A stretch of DNA of 64,000 bases from positions 31,954-95,953 of the forward strand of contig UCCS01000005.1 of NCBI GenBank assembly GCA_900470965.1, written 5' to 3'. The translations under genes were made by a program, and so were the position numbers. The notes under the pieces are model-generated. The model had not been told where the DNA came from, searched no databases, and saw nothing but the letters and a program-made list of their open reading frames with translations. Positions 33,035 to 42,475 of the stretch are shown here, piece by piece. The DNA comes from Hyphomicrobiales bacterium (GTDB taxonomy: Bacteria; Pseudomonadota; Alphaproteobacteria; Rhizobiales; Rhizobiaceae). The stretch's first letter is position 1; every line of letters begins with the position of its first letter.

Positions 33035-33568
33035 CTAAGCCGCCGCACGCAGCCGCGTGACTTCCTCGACCACCTGTTCCAGCCACTGGTCGCGAATGCC
33101 CATCTCCTTCAAATGCGCGAGCGTATTGAAGACATAGGCATCGTTCGGGCCCGACTGGCCGACAGAGACATTAACGATCCGTGCGGCGGCAAACGCATCC
33201 AGCGCGCCGGCATATTGCTCATGGGCGCGATCGACCACATAGGCGACCGCCCGCGCACTGCGACCATCCGGAAGCTGCAGCGGCAGGTGCCGTTCCAGAT
33301 AGACGTTTGTGACGAGTTCGCGGGCGCGTAGATAATCGACCACCTCATGCCATTTCTCTGTCGCTACGCGAAAAGCCATGCCGCGGCAGGCGCCGCCTCT
33401 GTCGAGGCCGAGAACAAGGCCGGGATTTTCGCGGCTGCCGCGATGCACGAAAGAACGGACGCAGAGCGAGCGCCGGTAGCCATAAACCAATGCCTGCGAC
33501 CGCTCAACGAATTCGAAGCCCGGATTCCACATCAACGAGCCGTAGCCAAATACCCAAAATTCGTCCAT
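33035..33568 (-). CDS. ChaC-like gamma-glutamylcyclotransferase
   Basis: 177 residues from ATG 33568; an in-frame ATG at 33607 is also possible, and neither has a strong ribosome binding site. The substrate loop is FWVFGYGSLMWNPGFE, and the catalytic glutamate is probably in YLRARELVTNVYLER. ChaC enzymes degrade glutathione to 5-oxoproline and Cys-Gly in the cytosol. It is divergent from the DUF2125 gene, about 50 bp apart. Confidence 0.85.
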   Translation of the reverse strand: MDEFWVFGYGSLMWNPGFEFVERSQALVYGYRRSLCVRSFVHRGSRENPGLVLGLDRGGACRGMAFRVATEKWHEVVDYLRARELVTNVYLERHLPLQLPDGRSARAVAYVVDRAHEQYAGALDAFAAARIVNVSVGQSGPNDAYVFNTLAHLKEMGIRDQWLEQVVEEVTRLRAAA

Positions 33569-33618
33569 ATCGCACGCCAGATCAAAATCAGATTTCGTTT
33601 TCACCATTGGAGAACATC

Positions 33619-34635
33619 ATGGCAGCGTCAAGCCAATCCGGCAGCGGCCAATACAGCAACGGCAGGAAATTCTGGTTGCTGGGCGGCGCTATCCTTCTGG
33701 TGATCGCTCTCTATACAGGCGGCTGGTTCTATGCGGCCTCTGCGTTGAAACAGACCGTTCTGACCGCAATCGCTCCTCGTGCCGAAGTGGGCGTGAGCGG
33801 CGAGTGCTCCGATATTGAATTCCGCGGCTTTCCTTTCCGCATCGGACTTTTCTGCTCCAAGGTGGATGTGGACGATAATGTGAACGGCATATCCGCCACC
33901 TTCGGCGCGCTTCGCTCCGCCGCCCAGGTCTATGCCCCCGGCCATATCGTCTGGGAACTCGACTCCCCCGCCGAGGTCCGCACCGCGCAGGGCCTGACCA
34001 TCAATGCCCAATGGGACAATCTGCAATCGAGCCTCGTCACCAAGGTGCAGGGCATCGACCGCACCTCGACCGTCATTGACGGGTTGAAGGCCGTGGCCAT
34101 CTCCTCCTTTACCGGGCAGACTGTCAATTTCGATGCCGCGCGCACCGAGATCCACCTGCGGCAGAACGGAGCGGATCTTGACGGCGCAATCTCGGTCGAA
34201 AACGCCAATGCGATCGTCAAGGACTGGCCGCAGGTCTTCCCGAAATTCTCCGCCAGCGCCGACCTGACGCTGATTGGCAAGGCCGGAATGATCGACGGCA
34301 CCGACGAACAAGGCATCCACGGCTCTCAGGGCGAGCTTCGCCGCATCGTCGCCGATATCGGCGATGGCAAGGTAATGACCATTTCCGGCCCCTTCGCCTT
34401 CGACGAACAGGGCTTCCTCTCGGGCAAGTTCAAGCTGGAGATCGAGCAACTCGGCCCCTGGGGCAAGAGCATCAAGGAGGCCTTCCCCGATATCGCCTCG
34501 ACGGTCGATACCGCAACCAAGCTGTTGAAGGCGCTTGCCGGCGGCGGCGATAAGGTTTCCGTCGATCTGGTCGTCGATCACGGCAATGCGACAGTGAGCG
34601 GCTTCATCCCGCTCGGCAAGATCCCGCCGGTTTAA
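33619..34635 (+). CDS. DUF2125 domain protein
   Basis: 338 residues from ATG 33619, with GGAGAA seven bases upstream. One N-terminal helix (LLGGAILLVIALYTGGWFY) anchors a large periplasmic, beta-rich domain with VGVSGECSDIEFRGFPFRIG, the DUF2125 start. The family is found in Alphaproteobacteria and has no known function; beta-repeat character recalls AsmA-like proteins. Its TAA overlaps the end of the convergent GNAT gene by four bases. Confidence 0.85.
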   Translation: MAASSQSGSGQYSNGRKFWLLGGAILLVIALYTGGWFYAASALKQTVLTAIAPRAEVGVSGECSDIEFRGFPFRIGLFCSKVDVDDNVNGISATFGALRSAAQVYAPGHIVWELDSPAEVRTAQGLTINAQWDNLQSSLVTKVQGIDRTSTVIDGLKAVAISSFTGQTVNFDAARTEIHLRQNGADLDGAISVENANAIVKDWPQVFPKFSASADLTLIGKAGMIDGTDEQGIHGSQGELRRIVADIGDGKVMTISGPFAFDEQGFLSGKFKLEIEQLGPWGKSIKEAFPDIASTVDTATKLLKALAGGGDKVSVDLVVDHGNATVSGFIPLGKIPPV

Positions 34636-35051
34636 TCGAGTTTTTTAAGGAAGAAGACTTCCGGCACCGTCTGGATGCCGGGCAGTTCGATCGACCCGGT
34701 TTCGGAAAAGCCGTTGCGGCGATGCCAGTCCTGCGGACGGCTTTCATCGCACTCGCTTGATGTCATCAAAAGACGCGCGCCGCTCTCGCGCATTTCCTTT
34801 TCCCAGGCGAGAAATAGCGCCGTGCCGACGCCGGACCGGCGATGGCCATCCAGCACCCGGATCATTTCCATGTAGGGAATCCTGCCCCAGAAGCGGGAGA
34901 AGCGCAGGAAGCCGACAATCTCGCCGTGCTCGCGGGCGATCAGATATTCGCCGAGATCGATACAGCGCGAAATCCAGGCCTCGCCGACATGATGATCTTC
35001 GCGAAGCAGCCATTCCTTGTCCGACTGGCCCGGCTTCGCGATCTCCACCAT
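34632..35051 (-). CDS. GNAT family N-acetyltransferase
   Basis: 139 residues from ATG 35051. The acetyl-CoA motif A is VLDGHRRSGVGTALFLAWE, preceded by EIVGFLRFSRFWG and followed by WHRRNGFSETG. The start is only 4 bp from the stop of the preceding tyrC gene, so it is the third gene of the hisC-tyrC operon. Substrate unknown. Confidence 0.82.
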   Translation of the reverse strand: MVEIAKPGQSDKEWLLREDHHVGEAWISRCIDLGEYLIAREHGEIVGFLRFSRFWGRIPYMEMIRVLDGHRRSGVGTALFLAWEKEMRESGARLLMTSSECDESRPQDWHRRNGFSETGSIELPGIQTVPEVFFLKKLD

Positions 35052-35055
35052 GAGA

Positions 35056-35982
35056 CTATTTCTTTTCCAGCGGATGTGGGCGGCCGAAGTCCGGCGCATC
35101 CACATCCTGGCCTGCCTGGACGATCGAGCGTCGGATGGCACGGGTGCGGGTGAAGAGTTCGAAAATCTTGTCACCCTCGCCCCAGCGGATCGCCCGCTGC
35201 AGATAGGCGAGATCTTCCGAGAAACGCGCCAGCATTTCCAGGATCGCGTCACGATTGTGCAGGCAGACGTCGCGCCACATCGTCGGATCTGATGCGGCAA
35301 GACGGGTGAAATCGCGGAAGCCGGAGGCGGAATATTTGATAACTTCCGATTCCGTTACCGTCTCGAGATCGTCAGCCGTTCCCACAATATTGTAGGCTAT
35401 GAGATGCGGCAGATGGGAGACGATCGCAAGCACCTTGTCGTGATGCTGGGCGTCCATCTCGTCGACTCGGGAGCCGAGCGCTTCCCAGAAGCTGCGCAAC
35501 GTCTTCAGCGCTGTCGGGTCAGTTCCTTCGAGCGGCGTCAAGATGCACCAGCGTCCCTGAAACAGGCCGGGGAAGCCTGCATCCGGGCCGGACTTTTCCG
35601 TGCCCGCGATCGGATGGCCGGCAATGAAATGCACATGATCAGGCATGTGCGGCTGCATCTGCGCGATCACGGACGCTTTGGTGGAACCTACATCGGTAAC
35701 GATCGCGCCGGGTTTCAGGCTGCTGGCGATCTCTTTCGCGACACTTTCGGAGGCGCCGACCGGCACCGACACGATAACGAGATCGGCATCCTTTACCGCC
35801 TCTGCCGAGGAAGTCGTATAGCGGTCGCCGAGCTCCAGCTCCTCGGCACGCTTCAGCGTCTCGGCACTGCGTGTGGCGACGACGACTTCATTGGCAAGGC
35901 CCAGACGCTTGATGTCATGGGCAAGCGAAGAGCCAATCAGGCCGATACCGATCAGGGTGATGCGATTGAACTGCGCTGTCAT
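35056..35982 (-). CDS. tyrC: Prephenate/arogenate dehydrogenase
   Basis: 308 residues. The NAD(P) motif [14 protein letters not shown] is followed by DVGSTKASV, the [11 protein letters not shown] active-site segment and [18 protein letters not shown]. The enzyme makes the tyrosine precursor 4-hydroxyphenylpyruvate or tyrosine. TyrA without a chorismate mutase domain is usual in rhizobia, where arogenate is often the substrate (inference). Its ATG overlaps the stop of hisC by 4 bp. Confidence 0.9.
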   Translation of the reverse strand: MTAQFNRITLIGIGLIGSSLAHDIKRLGLANEVVVATRSAETLKRAEELELGDRYTTSSAEAVKDADLVIVSVPVGASESVAKEIASSLKPGAIVTDVGSTKASVIAQMQPHMPDHVHFIAGHPIAGTEKSGPDAGFPGLFQGRWCILTPLEGTDPTALKTLRSFWEALGSRVDEMDAQHHDKVLAIVSHLPHLIAYNIVGTADDLETVTESEVIKYSASGFRDFTRLAASDPTMWRDVCLHNRDAILEMLARFSEDLAYLQRAIRWGEGDKIFELFTRTRAIRRSIVQAGQDVDAPDFGRPHPLEKK

Positions 35983-37088
35983 GCCTTGTGTCCCATGAAT
36001 TCGCCAAGCGCCTCGATGACGCCGTGGTTGGCTTCTTCCGGACCGACGCTCATACGCAGCGAGTTGGGAAAGCCGTAGCCGCGCACCGCGCGCAGGATAT
36101 AGCCGCGGCTCGTCAGGAACTCATCGGCATCCGCCGCCCGCTTGCCGTCGACATCGGGGAAATGGATGAGAACGAAGTTGGTGACCGATGGCGTGACCTC
36201 CAGGCCGATGGCCTCGAATGCGCTCGTCAGCTTCTCGATCCACATCTGGTTGAAAGACACAACATCCTGAATGAAGGACTGGTCGCGGATCGCGGCAGCG
36301 CCCGCGGCAATTGCCGGAGCATTCATGTTGAATGGCCCACGCACGCGGTTCAGGGCGTCGATGATGTCGACCGGCGCATACATCCAGCCGACACGCAACG
36401 CTGCAAGGCCATAGACCTTCGAGAAGGTCCGGGTCATGACGACATTGGCGTTAGACGAGACCACCTCGATACCGGCTTCATAGTCGTTGCGGCGAACATA
36501 TTCCGCGTAGGCAGCATCGAGCACGAGGATGACGTGCTTCGGCAGGCCGGCCTGCAGGCGGCGAATCTCGCTCACGGGAATATAGGTGCCGGTCGGATTG
36601 CCGGGATTGGCGATGAAGACGATCTTCGTCTTGTCTGTCACCGCAGCAAGGATCGCATCGACATCGACCGTGTGGTTCTTTTCCTTGACCACGACAGGCG
36701 TCGCACCCGCGCCCATGATCTGGATCTTGTAAACGAGGAAGCCGTGCTCGGTGATGATGCCTTCGTCGCCGGGGCCGAGATAGACATGGCAGAGAAGGCC
36801 TAGCAGTTCGTCGGAACCGTTGCCGCACAGGATGTTTGCCGGGTTGAGGCCGTGCACTGAAGCGATCGCCTCGCGCAGCTCGCGCGCTTGACCGTCCGGG
36901 TATCGCTCGAGATTGCCTGCGGCCGCCTTGAATGCTTCGATCGCCTTGGGGCTCGCGCCGAGCGGCGTCTCGTTGGAGGAGAGCTTGTAGACGCGGGCCA
37001 CACCCGGTGCATGCTCCTTGCCCGGCACATAGGCTGCAATATCCAGAATACCGGGACGCGGAACGGGCTTGCTCATCTCAACACTCAT
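35979..37088 (-). CDS. hisC: Histidinol-phosphate aminotransferase
   Basis: 369 residues; class I/II PLP aminotransferase. Landmarks are [33 protein letters not shown], the PLP lysine in [17 protein letters not shown] and [17 protein letters not shown]. HisC makes histidinol phosphate; in this gene arrangement it may also act on aromatic amino acid precursors, since tyrC follows by ATGA overlap. It starts the operon hisC-tyrC-GNAT. Confidence 0.93.
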   Translation of the reverse strand: MSVEMSKPVPRPGILDIAAYVPGKEHAPGVARVYKLSSNETPLGASPKAIEAFKAAAGNLERYPDGQARELREAIASVHGLNPANILCGNGSDELLGLLCHVYLGPGDEGIITEHGFLVYKIQIMGAGATPVVVKEKNHTVDVDAILAAVTDKTKIVFIANPGNPTGTYIPVSEIRRLQAGLPKHVILVLDAAYAEYVRRNDYEAGIEVVSSNANVVMTRTFSKVYGLAALRVGWMYAPVDIIDALNRVRGPFNMNAPAIAAGAAAIRDQSFIQDVVSFNQMWIEKLTSAFEAIGLEVTPSVTNFVLIHFPDVDGKRAADADEFLTSRGYILRAVRGYGFPNSLRMSVGPEEANHGVIEALGEFMGHKA

Positions 37089-37175
37089 GGATCGACCTTG
37101 GAAATTGCCGGAAAGCCGGCGAAAGACTTGAGTGCAATTAAAGCGGAATGGCGATTTTGTCGAGTGCTGCAGCGC

Positions 37176-37916
37176 TTAGCGGCTGCGTGTGGTCGGCACA
37201 CCATGCGGCGCAAGGACCGGTACAAAAACGCGGCGTGAAGCACGCGCGGCAACAGGAAGGCCCTGGTAAAGCCGCTTCTGCGCCTCGACGATAATGACAC
37301 CCGAAAAAGCCGGCCAGAGCGTGCGGCCGATCCGCTCGAAGCCGCGACGCAGACGCAGCACCGCACGCAGTTTCGACGGCGGGAAGAACAGCGCCTCGGC
37401 CGTCGCGCCCGGCGTGAAGTTGGTCTCGCGCAGCAGATGGGTCAGCTGGCCGCGCGAATAGGGCCGGCCCGAACCAAAAGGTGTATGCTCCATGCGCGCC
37501 CAGACACCACGGCGGTTCGGTACGACGATAACGAGGCGTCCGCCCGGCGCCAGCACCCGCCAGAGCTCCTTCAACGTCTCGCGTGGGCTCTCGGCAAATT
37601 CCAGAGAATGCACCATCAGCACCCGGTCGATCGAAGAATCCGGCAGCGGCAATTCCTCGTCGAAGATCAATGCGGTGGAAGAAAGCGAACCGACAGGCCA
37701 GTTCACAGCCCCCTGTCCAGCGGGCATGAAAGCAAAGGTGCGTTCCGTATCAGCCTGGAACCGGTCAAGGAAGGGCACGGAATAACCAATGCCCACAAGT
37801 CGCTCCTGCGGCAGGCGCACCCAGAGCGACGACAGCGCCATGGCAATCGACTGCTCGGCCATGTGCCCAAGCTCGGAATGATAGAATTGGCGAAGGTCGA
37901 CGATATCGGCGTGCAT
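37176..37916 (-). CDS. Class I SAM-dependent methyltransferase
   Basis: 246 residues from ATG 37916; the frame is open 12 codons more. Motif I is degenerate (LVGIGYSVPFL) at residues 41-51, but the Methyltransf_11 features DRVLMVHSLEFAESP and LKELWRVLAPGGRLVIVVPN are clear. The first 15 residues (MHADIVDLRQFYHSELG) are well conserved in rhizobial proteins beside gloB. It is divergent from gloB, 90 bp apart. The acceptor is unknown. Confidence 0.82.
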   Translation of the reverse strand: MHADIVDLRQFYHSELGHMAEQSIAMALSSLWVRLPQERLVGIGYSVPFLDRFQADTERTFAFMPAGQGAVNWPVGSLSSTALIFDEELPLPDSSIDRVLMVHSLEFAESPRETLKELWRVLAPGGRLVIVVPNRRGVWARMEHTPFGSGRPYSRGQLTHLLRETNFTPGATAEALFFPPSKLRAVLRLRRGFERIGRTLWPAFSGVIIVEAQKRLYQGLPVAARASRRVFVPVLAPHGVPTTRSR

Positions 37917-38006
37917 TAAGACAAATGTTATCAGTGACCGGTTGGACTTCAAGGCCGGAACCTCTACATTCCCGGTCAGTACGAGGGATAAGGGACTATT
38001 TGAGCG

Positions 38007-38777
38007 ATGAAACCTTTGGAATTAGAAGTTTTTCTCTGCCGCAGCGACAATTTCGGTGTTCTCGTCCATGACCCGGAAACCGGGCAGACCGCCTCAATCG
38101 ATGCGCCTGATGCGGCAGCCGTGGAAGCTGCTGCTGTCCGCCGTGGCTGGACCATCACCCATATTTTCACGACCCATCACCATATCGACCACGTGGAAGG
38201 CAACCTGCCGCTAAAGGAACAGTACGGCCTGGAGATTATCGGCCCGGTCAACGAGGCGGTGGCGATTCCTGGCCTCGACAAGACGGTGGGCGACGGCGAC
38301 AGCTTCGTCTTCGGCGATCATACGGTCAACGTCATCGAAACGCCCGGCCATACTGCGGGCCACATCTGCTATCACTTCGCTGACGACAAGCTGCTCTTTG
38401 CTGCTGATACGCTCTTTGCGCTCGGCTGCGGCCGCCTGTTTGAACGCCCCGCCGCCGACATGTGGCATTCGCTGCAGAAGCTTGCTGTTCTTCCGGATGA
38501 GACCGCCGTCTATTTCGGCCACGAATATACGCTCTCCAACGCCCGTTTTGCGGTTACGATCGATCCCGGCAATGAGCGCCTGAAGAGCCGCGCGGCGGAG
38601 ATCGAGTCACTGCGGGCCGAAGGCAAGTTCACCATTCCGACGACGCTGGCGCTCGAAAAGGAAACCAACCCCTTCCTACGCGCGGCCGATCCCGCCGTCC
38701 GCCGCAATCTGCTGATGGAAGGCAAGACCAATGAAGAGGTCTTCGCCGAAATCCGCAAGCGCAAGGACAATTTCTAG
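38007..38777 (+). CDS. gloB: Hydroxyacylglutathione hydrolase (glyoxalase II)
   Basis: 256 residues. The metallo-beta-lactamase motif [11 protein letters not shown] binds the two metals, with further ligands in [30 protein letters not shown] and [10 protein letters not shown]. It hydrolyses S-lactoylglutathione to lactate and glutathione, the second step of methylglyoxal detoxification. It is followed 3 bp later by the cupin gene. Confidence 0.94.
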   Translation: MKPLELEVFLCRSDNFGVLVHDPETGQTASIDAPDAAAVEAAAVRRGWTITHIFTTHHHIDHVEGNLPLKEQYGLEIIGPVNEAVAIPGLDKTVGDGDSFVFGDHTVNVIETPGHTAGHICYHFADDKLLFAADTLFALGCGRLFERPAADMWHSLQKLAVLPDETAVYFGHEYTLSNARFAVTIDPGNERLKSRAAEIESLRAEGKFTIPTTLALEKETNPFLRAADPAVRRNLLMEGKTNEEVFAEIRKRKDNF

Positions 38778-38780
38778 GAC

Positions 38781-39221
38781 ATGGCCGGGAGAGAACTCAC
38801 CACCGAGGAGATCATCCGCGAGCTTAGCATGCAGCCGCACCCCGAAGGCGGCTGGTATGCACAGACCTTCCGCGACATCAATGGCGGCGAACGCGGCCAT
38901 TCGACGGCGATCTATTATCTGCTCGCAAGGGGAGAGCGCTCGCACTGGCACCGTGTCCATGATGCGGCAGAGGTCTGGCATTACTATGCCGGCGCGCCGC
39001 TCGCACTGCACCGCTCGGGAGATGGCCGCCACAGCGAGACGCTGAAGCTCGGCACGGATATCGCCGGCGGTGAGCGGCCGCAGGCCATCATCCCTGCCAA
39101 TTGGTGGCAATCGGCCGAAACCCTGGGCGACTATACGCTGGTCGGCTGCACGGTGGCGCCCGGCTTTGAATTTTCCAAATTCGAGATGGCGCCGCCGGAC
39201 TGGAAGCCCGGTATTATCTAG
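38781..39221 (+). CDS. DUF985 cupin domain protein
   Basis: 146 residues. Cupin motif 1 is SHWHRVHDAAEVWHYYAG, with the preceding HPEGGWYAQTFRD typical of the DUF985 (YML079w-like) group. The protein binds a small ligand or sugar derivative; no activity is established. The gap to gloB is 3 bp, so both are co-transcribed. A hairpin begins at its stop. Confidence 0.87.
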   Translation: MAGRELTTEEIIRELSMQPHPEGGWYAQTFRDINGGERGHSTAIYYLLARGERSHWHRVHDAAEVWHYYAGAPLALHRSGDGRHSETLKLGTDIAGGERPQAIIPANWWQSAETLGDYTLVGCTVAPGFEFSKFEMAPPDWKPGII

Positions 39222-39267
39222 AGCTTTTCCTGGTCAAATTGAATTATTCTAACCAAGAAAGGCTCTA
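39219..39267. terminator. Bidirectional hairpin between convergent cupin and EamA genes
   Basis: TAGAGCTTTTCCTGGT pairs with ACCAAGAAAGGCTCTA around an AT-rich loop (with two G-U type pairs). The stem includes both stop codons and ends in A/T tracts, suitable for both directions. The sequence type is common between rhizobial genes as a repeated element. Confidence 0.55.
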
Positions 39268-40161
39268 GGCCTGCTCCGCCGCGACCGGCTGCATCTGTGG
39301 CTTGCGGCGGAACATCTCTTGTGCCGCAAGCACTGCACCGCCCGTGATCAGCAGACAGGCAAGCGCGATGCGCCAGCTCGGCTCGGCAATACCGAAAACA
39401 GTCAGGATGAGTGTCGACAGCAGCGGCGCTGCGTAACTTGCAGCACCAAGGATCTGGATGTCGCCGTTCTTGACCCCATGATCCCAGGCATAGAAGGCAG
39501 CTCCCACCGGAAAGAGACCGAGGCCGAGCACGGCAAGCCATTCGAAGCTCGTCTCCGGCCAGACCGTGGTCTCAAGCCCCAGATGGCAGAGCAGCGAAAG
39601 CACCGATGTCGCAAGGCAGAAGCCAGTAACGACATCGGTGGAGACGGCATCAAAACGCCGCGTCAGCAGCGAATAGCCCGACCATGTGAAGGCACAGAGG
39701 AAGGCCGCCCCATAACCGACGGCATAAGCACCGTCGAAATCGATGCCGTTGCGCCCGACGATCATGAAGGTGCCACACAGACCGGCCAGAGCGCCGACAA
39801 CGTGGTACCAGCGCAGCCTCTCGCCCGGCAGCAGTGCCGAACCGACGACGATCAGCAACGGCCAGAGATAGGCAATCAATCCCGCCTCGACGGCGGGCGC
39901 GTTTCTCAGCGCCGTGAAATAGAGGAAATGGTAGCCGAACAGGCCGGCAATGCCCGTAATCCAGACCTTTGCCGGCTGCTTCAGAAGCGCGATCCGCGAC
40001 GGGTTGAGAATGAGTACGAGAATGCCGGGAATGCTACCGATGGCAAAGCAGATGGCCGAAAGCTGGAACGGCGGCATCTTGCCGGAGGCAGCCGTAAAGA
40101 GCGCCAGGAACGACCACATCAGAATGGCCGTAAAACCGATCAACGTTGCCCGAAGCTTCAC
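39265..40161 (-). CDS. EamA/DMT family exporter
   Basis: 298 residues, starting with GTG (40159-40161) behind GAGGGGGACAG. Ten hydrophobic helices in two EamA repeats are seen, with LIAYLWPLLIVVGSALLPGE in the first and GAASYAAPLLSTLILTV in the second. The sequence with FLYFTALRNAPAVEAGLIAYLW resembles the YddG aromatic amino acid exporter group; substrate is inferred. It is inner-membrane. Confidence 0.85.
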   Translation of the reverse strand: MKLRATLIGFTAILMWSFLALFTAASGKMPPFQLSAICFAIGSIPGILVLILNPSRIALLKQPAKVWITGIAGLFGYHFLYFTALRNAPAVEAGLIAYLWPLLIVVGSALLPGERLRWYHVVGALAGLCGTFMIVGRNGIDFDGAYAVGYGAAFLCAFTWSGYSLLTRRFDAVSTDVVTGFCLATSVLSLLCHLGLETTVWPETSFEWLAVLGLGLFPVGAAFYAWDHGVKNGDIQILGAASYAAPLLSTLILTVFGIAEPSWRIALACLLITGGAVLAAQEMFRRKPQMQPVAAEQA

Positions 40162-40194
40162 CTGTCCCCCTCGCGGAGACTTACGAAGGCTCCG

Positions 40195-40977
40195 TCAGCT
40201 GTTCACGCTGCTGTACTTCACAGCCGTGATCGTCACCGTCCCGTATTCCGTGGGAATGCGGACATAGACCGGAGCATATACATTTGCCGCCGCCGCCTTG
40301 GCAAACCAGATTTCCATGCGGTTACTCTTGCTGAGGTAGACTAGATCCTTGCGGCCCTTCTTGTAGCCGGAGCGCGGAATGAAGCGCACGCCGCAGACAG
40401 TCGCCTTGCCTTTGAACCCATCGGTCGAGAAATCCTCGTCGCCTTTCGGTGAAAGCACGAGGTCCATGCGCGTCTCGCCATCGAAGATCGGCAGCTTCTG
40501 CGAGCAGACATCGGTATCGCCGGTGAAGATGAGTCCCGAAATGGGGTCAAGCACAGAGCGCATGTCGCCCTGTGTTACCGGAATCCATTCCTTCGGCCGG
40601 CGCGGCTCCGGTGTCGTGGTGGCCGAAACAATATTGCCGTTGCGGTAGCTGACCTCATAGGTGCGGACCTTTTTGCCGGTCTTGTAATAGAGGACATATT
40701 TTGCCGCCTGCAGCCGGTCGTCGCGTACCACCCCGGTAACGCTGGTCTTTGCCAGGATGTCGGTCACGAGATCGGCAAGTCCGGCCGATTTGATGTCACC
40801 GTCGATTTTGTAACTGTGATCGTCTTCGATCTTGGTGAGAAAGGCAGCCCGCGCGATCGTCAGGCCAGCAAGGGCTACCTTGTACTCCGTGCGGTGTTGT
40901 ACTTCGCTCGCACCGGCCGGCAAGGCCAGAAGCGCCGCGAATGCCGAAACTAAAATCCGTCTGCCCAGATGAGCCAT
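40195..40977 (-). CDS. DUF3108 domain protein, secreted
   Basis: 260 residues from ATG 40977; the frame extends upstream into the rpmB promoter region and that part is discounted. A signal peptide (RILVSAFAALLALPAGASE) is followed by YKVALAGLTIARAAFLTKI, the DUF3108 start, and two cysteines (VCSQKL, TVCGVRF). The family is periplasmic or outer-membrane associated in Gram-negative bacteria; function unknown. Confidence 0.83.
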   Translation of the reverse strand: MAHLGRRILVSAFAALLALPAGASEVQHRTEYKVALAGLTIARAAFLTKIEDDHSYKIDGDIKSAGLADLVTDILAKTSVTGVVRDDRLQAAKYVLYYKTGKKVRTYEVSYRNGNIVSATTTPEPRRPKEWIPVTQGDMRSVLDPISGLIFTGDTDVCSQKLPIFDGETRMDLVLSPKGDEDFSTDGFKGKATVCGVRFIPRSGYKKGRKDLVYLSKSNRMEIWFAKAAAANVYAPVYVRIPTEYGTVTITAVKYSSVNS

Positions 40978-41094
40978 GGTGAGAGCCTTGTCTTGCCGGG
41001 CCGCTTGCGCCCTTGCACTGCGGTCTATACTCCTGCCGTATCGCGAAGAAAACAGCAGCTTTTTGACAGAATTGCGGGAAAGGCCAAGGTTTGG

Positions 41095-41123
41095 CTTGAC
41101 GCGCGCGACCGGTCTGACTATAG
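41095..41123 (+). promoter_or_regulatory. Sigma-70-type promoter for rpmB
   Basis: CTTGACG (-35) and CTATAG (-10, 41118-41123) are 16 bp apart, very close to the rhizobial consensus CTTGAC-N17-CTATAT. They lie about 100 bp upstream of the rpmB start codon. The DUF3108 gene runs away on the other strand. Confidence 0.65.
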
Positions 41124-41219
41124 AACCGCAACTTTCCAATCATGGCCTGATGGATTGCGCAGCCGGTTGTTGCCGGATTGTCATTCAATGGCCCGAGAAA
41201 AACAAGAAATAGGTGTTCC

Positions 41220-41525
41220 ATGTCCCGCATGTGCGAATTGACCGGCAAGGCAGTCCTGACTGGTAACAATGTCAGCCATGCCAACAACAAGACCAAGCGC
41301 CGGTTCCTCCCGAACCTGTGCCAGGTAACGCTGATCTCCGACGCGCTCGGCCAGCGTTACCGTCTTCGCGTTTCGGCTGCTGCTCTTCGTTCCGTCGAGC
41401 ATCGTGGCGGCCTCGATGCCTTCCTGCTGAAGGCAAATGAAGGCGAACTTTCGATGCGCGCTCGCCTGCTGCGTCGCCAGATCGTCAAGAAGACCGCCGA
41501 AGCAGCAGTTGCTGCTGCTGCCTAA
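41220..41525 (+). CDS. rpmB: 50S ribosomal protein L28
   Basis: 101 residues from ATG 41220. The start [20 protein letters not shown] and later [12 protein letters not shown] are diagnostic of L28, a small basic protein of the large ribosomal subunit. The C-terminal helix ([12 protein letters not shown]) is alanine-rich, normal for Rhizobium. It has its own promoter and terminator. Confidence 0.96.
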   Translation: MSRMCELTGKAVLTGNNVSHANNKTKRRFLPNLCQVTLISDALGQRYRLRVSAAALRSVEHRGGLDAFLLKANEGELSMRARLLRRQIVKKTAEAAVAAAA

Positions 41526-41551
41526 GCTCGGCCTCAGTCTTTCAAAAGCTT

Positions 41552-41590
41552 CAAAAGGCTTGCACGGATAATATCCGGACAAGCCTTTTG
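41552..41590 (+). terminator. Terminator-like hairpin after rpmB
   Basis: CAAAAGGCTTG and CAAGCCTTTTG are perfectly complementary over 11 bases around a 17-base loop that contains a small inner hairpin (CGGATAATATCCG). The 3' arm ends in TTTTG, followed by CTTGTT. Confidence 0.6.
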
Positions 41591-41630
41591 CTTGTTGGCC
41601 CGGCCTTGTTCCAGGCTGAAATCTCACTCG

Positions 41631-41662
41631 AACTGGTGGCATCACCCAGGATAAAAAAATGC
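41631..41662 (+). promoter_or_regulatory. Candidate preQ1-I riboswitch before yhhQ
   Basis: The leader has CTGG (41633-41636) pairing with CCAG (41646-41649), a 9-base loop TGGCATCAC, then the A-rich tail GATAAAAAAA running into the start codon. The loop bases GCAT (41639-41642) can pair with ATGC at the start codon to close an H-type pseudoknot. This is the plan of preQ1-I aptamers (short stem, C-containing loop, A-rich strand, pseudoknot). AGGA, the only ribosome binding site, lies at the base of the stem, so folding would block translation. The gene behind is a queuosine-precursor transporter, the expected target. Confidence 0.55.
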
Positions 41663-42294
41663 TGACGACCCGCTATACCCTTATCTATGTCGCGCTGATG
41701 ACGCTCGTCGTCGTCGCCTCCAACTTCCTCGTCCAGTTTCCGCTGAACGCCACGGTTGCCGGCATCAATCTCGCCAACATTCTCACCTGGGGCGCCTTTT
41801 CCTATCCGATCGCCTTCCTGATCACCGACCTGACGAACCGCCAGTTCGGCCCGCAGGCTGCGCGTAAGGTGGTTTTCGCCGGCTTTGTCGTTGGTGTCGC
41901 CCTTTCCTTCTTCACCTCGGTTCCGCGTATTGCGATCGCCTCCGGCTCGGCCTATCTCGCCGGCCAGCTTCTCGATATCGCCGTCTTCAACCGCCTGCGT
42001 CGTCAGGCCTGGTGGCGCGCACCGCTCGTCGGCTCGCTCATCGGTTCGGCGCTGGACACGGTGATGTTCTTCTCGCTGTCCTTCGCCGCCTTCTTCGTCT
42101 TCCTCGGCCCGAACGAACCCTTCGCGCTGGAAAATGCGCCGATCTTCGGCATCCTCTCCACGGAAGCCCCGCGCTGGATCTCTTGGGCGCTCGGTGATTT
42201 CTCGGTGAAGATGCTCGTCGGCCTGGTGATGCTGCTGCCCTATGGCGCACTCATGAACGTGCTGCGCCCGGTGCCGTCCGCTGCAGCACGGTAA
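41659..42294 (+). CDS. yhhQ: Queuosine precursor transporter (YhhQ/VUT family)
   Basis: 211 residues with about six membrane helices. Family signatures are SYPIAFLITDLTNRQFG near residues 48-65 and GSALDTVMFFSLSF in the second half, with a buried charged residue. COG1738 proteins import preQ0/preQ1 or queuine-type precursors for queuosine in tRNA. GluQ at 13590 acts on queuosine in tRNA-Asp, so the pathway is represented twice in this window. The start overlaps the candidate riboswitch. Confidence 0.9.
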   Translation: MLTTRYTLIYVALMTLVVVASNFLVQFPLNATVAGINLANILTWGAFSYPIAFLITDLTNRQFGPQAARKVVFAGFVVGVALSFFTSVPRIAIASGSAYLAGQLLDIAVFNRLRRQAWWRAPLVGSLIGSALDTVMFFSLSFAAFFVFLGPNEPFALENAPIFGILSTEAPRWISWALGDFSVKMLVGLVMLLPYGALMNVLRPVPSAAAR

Positions 42295-42410
42295 ATACCG
42301 TCCCACAATCCGCCCTCGGATCGGAATCCTCGCATTCCTCACCTTTCGCCTGGATGGCGATCATTTCTGGTCGAGCGACCCAGGAAAACGCTCTGATCAT
42401 GAATGCTGGA

Positions 42411-42444
42411 CGGGCTGGCTGCAGACCTTACTGCAGCCAGCCCG
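42411..42444. terminator. Strong hairpin between convergent genes
   Basis: CGGGCTGGCTGCAG and CTGCAGCCAGCCCG form a perfect 14-bp stem with an ACCTTA loop, 117 bp after yhhQ and 32 bp before the end of the opposite gene. There is no U-tract, so it would block 3' exonucleases rather than act as a classical terminator. Confidence 0.45.
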
Positions 42445-42475
42445 CACCGACCGATGGCAACGCCAACTGCAGATC

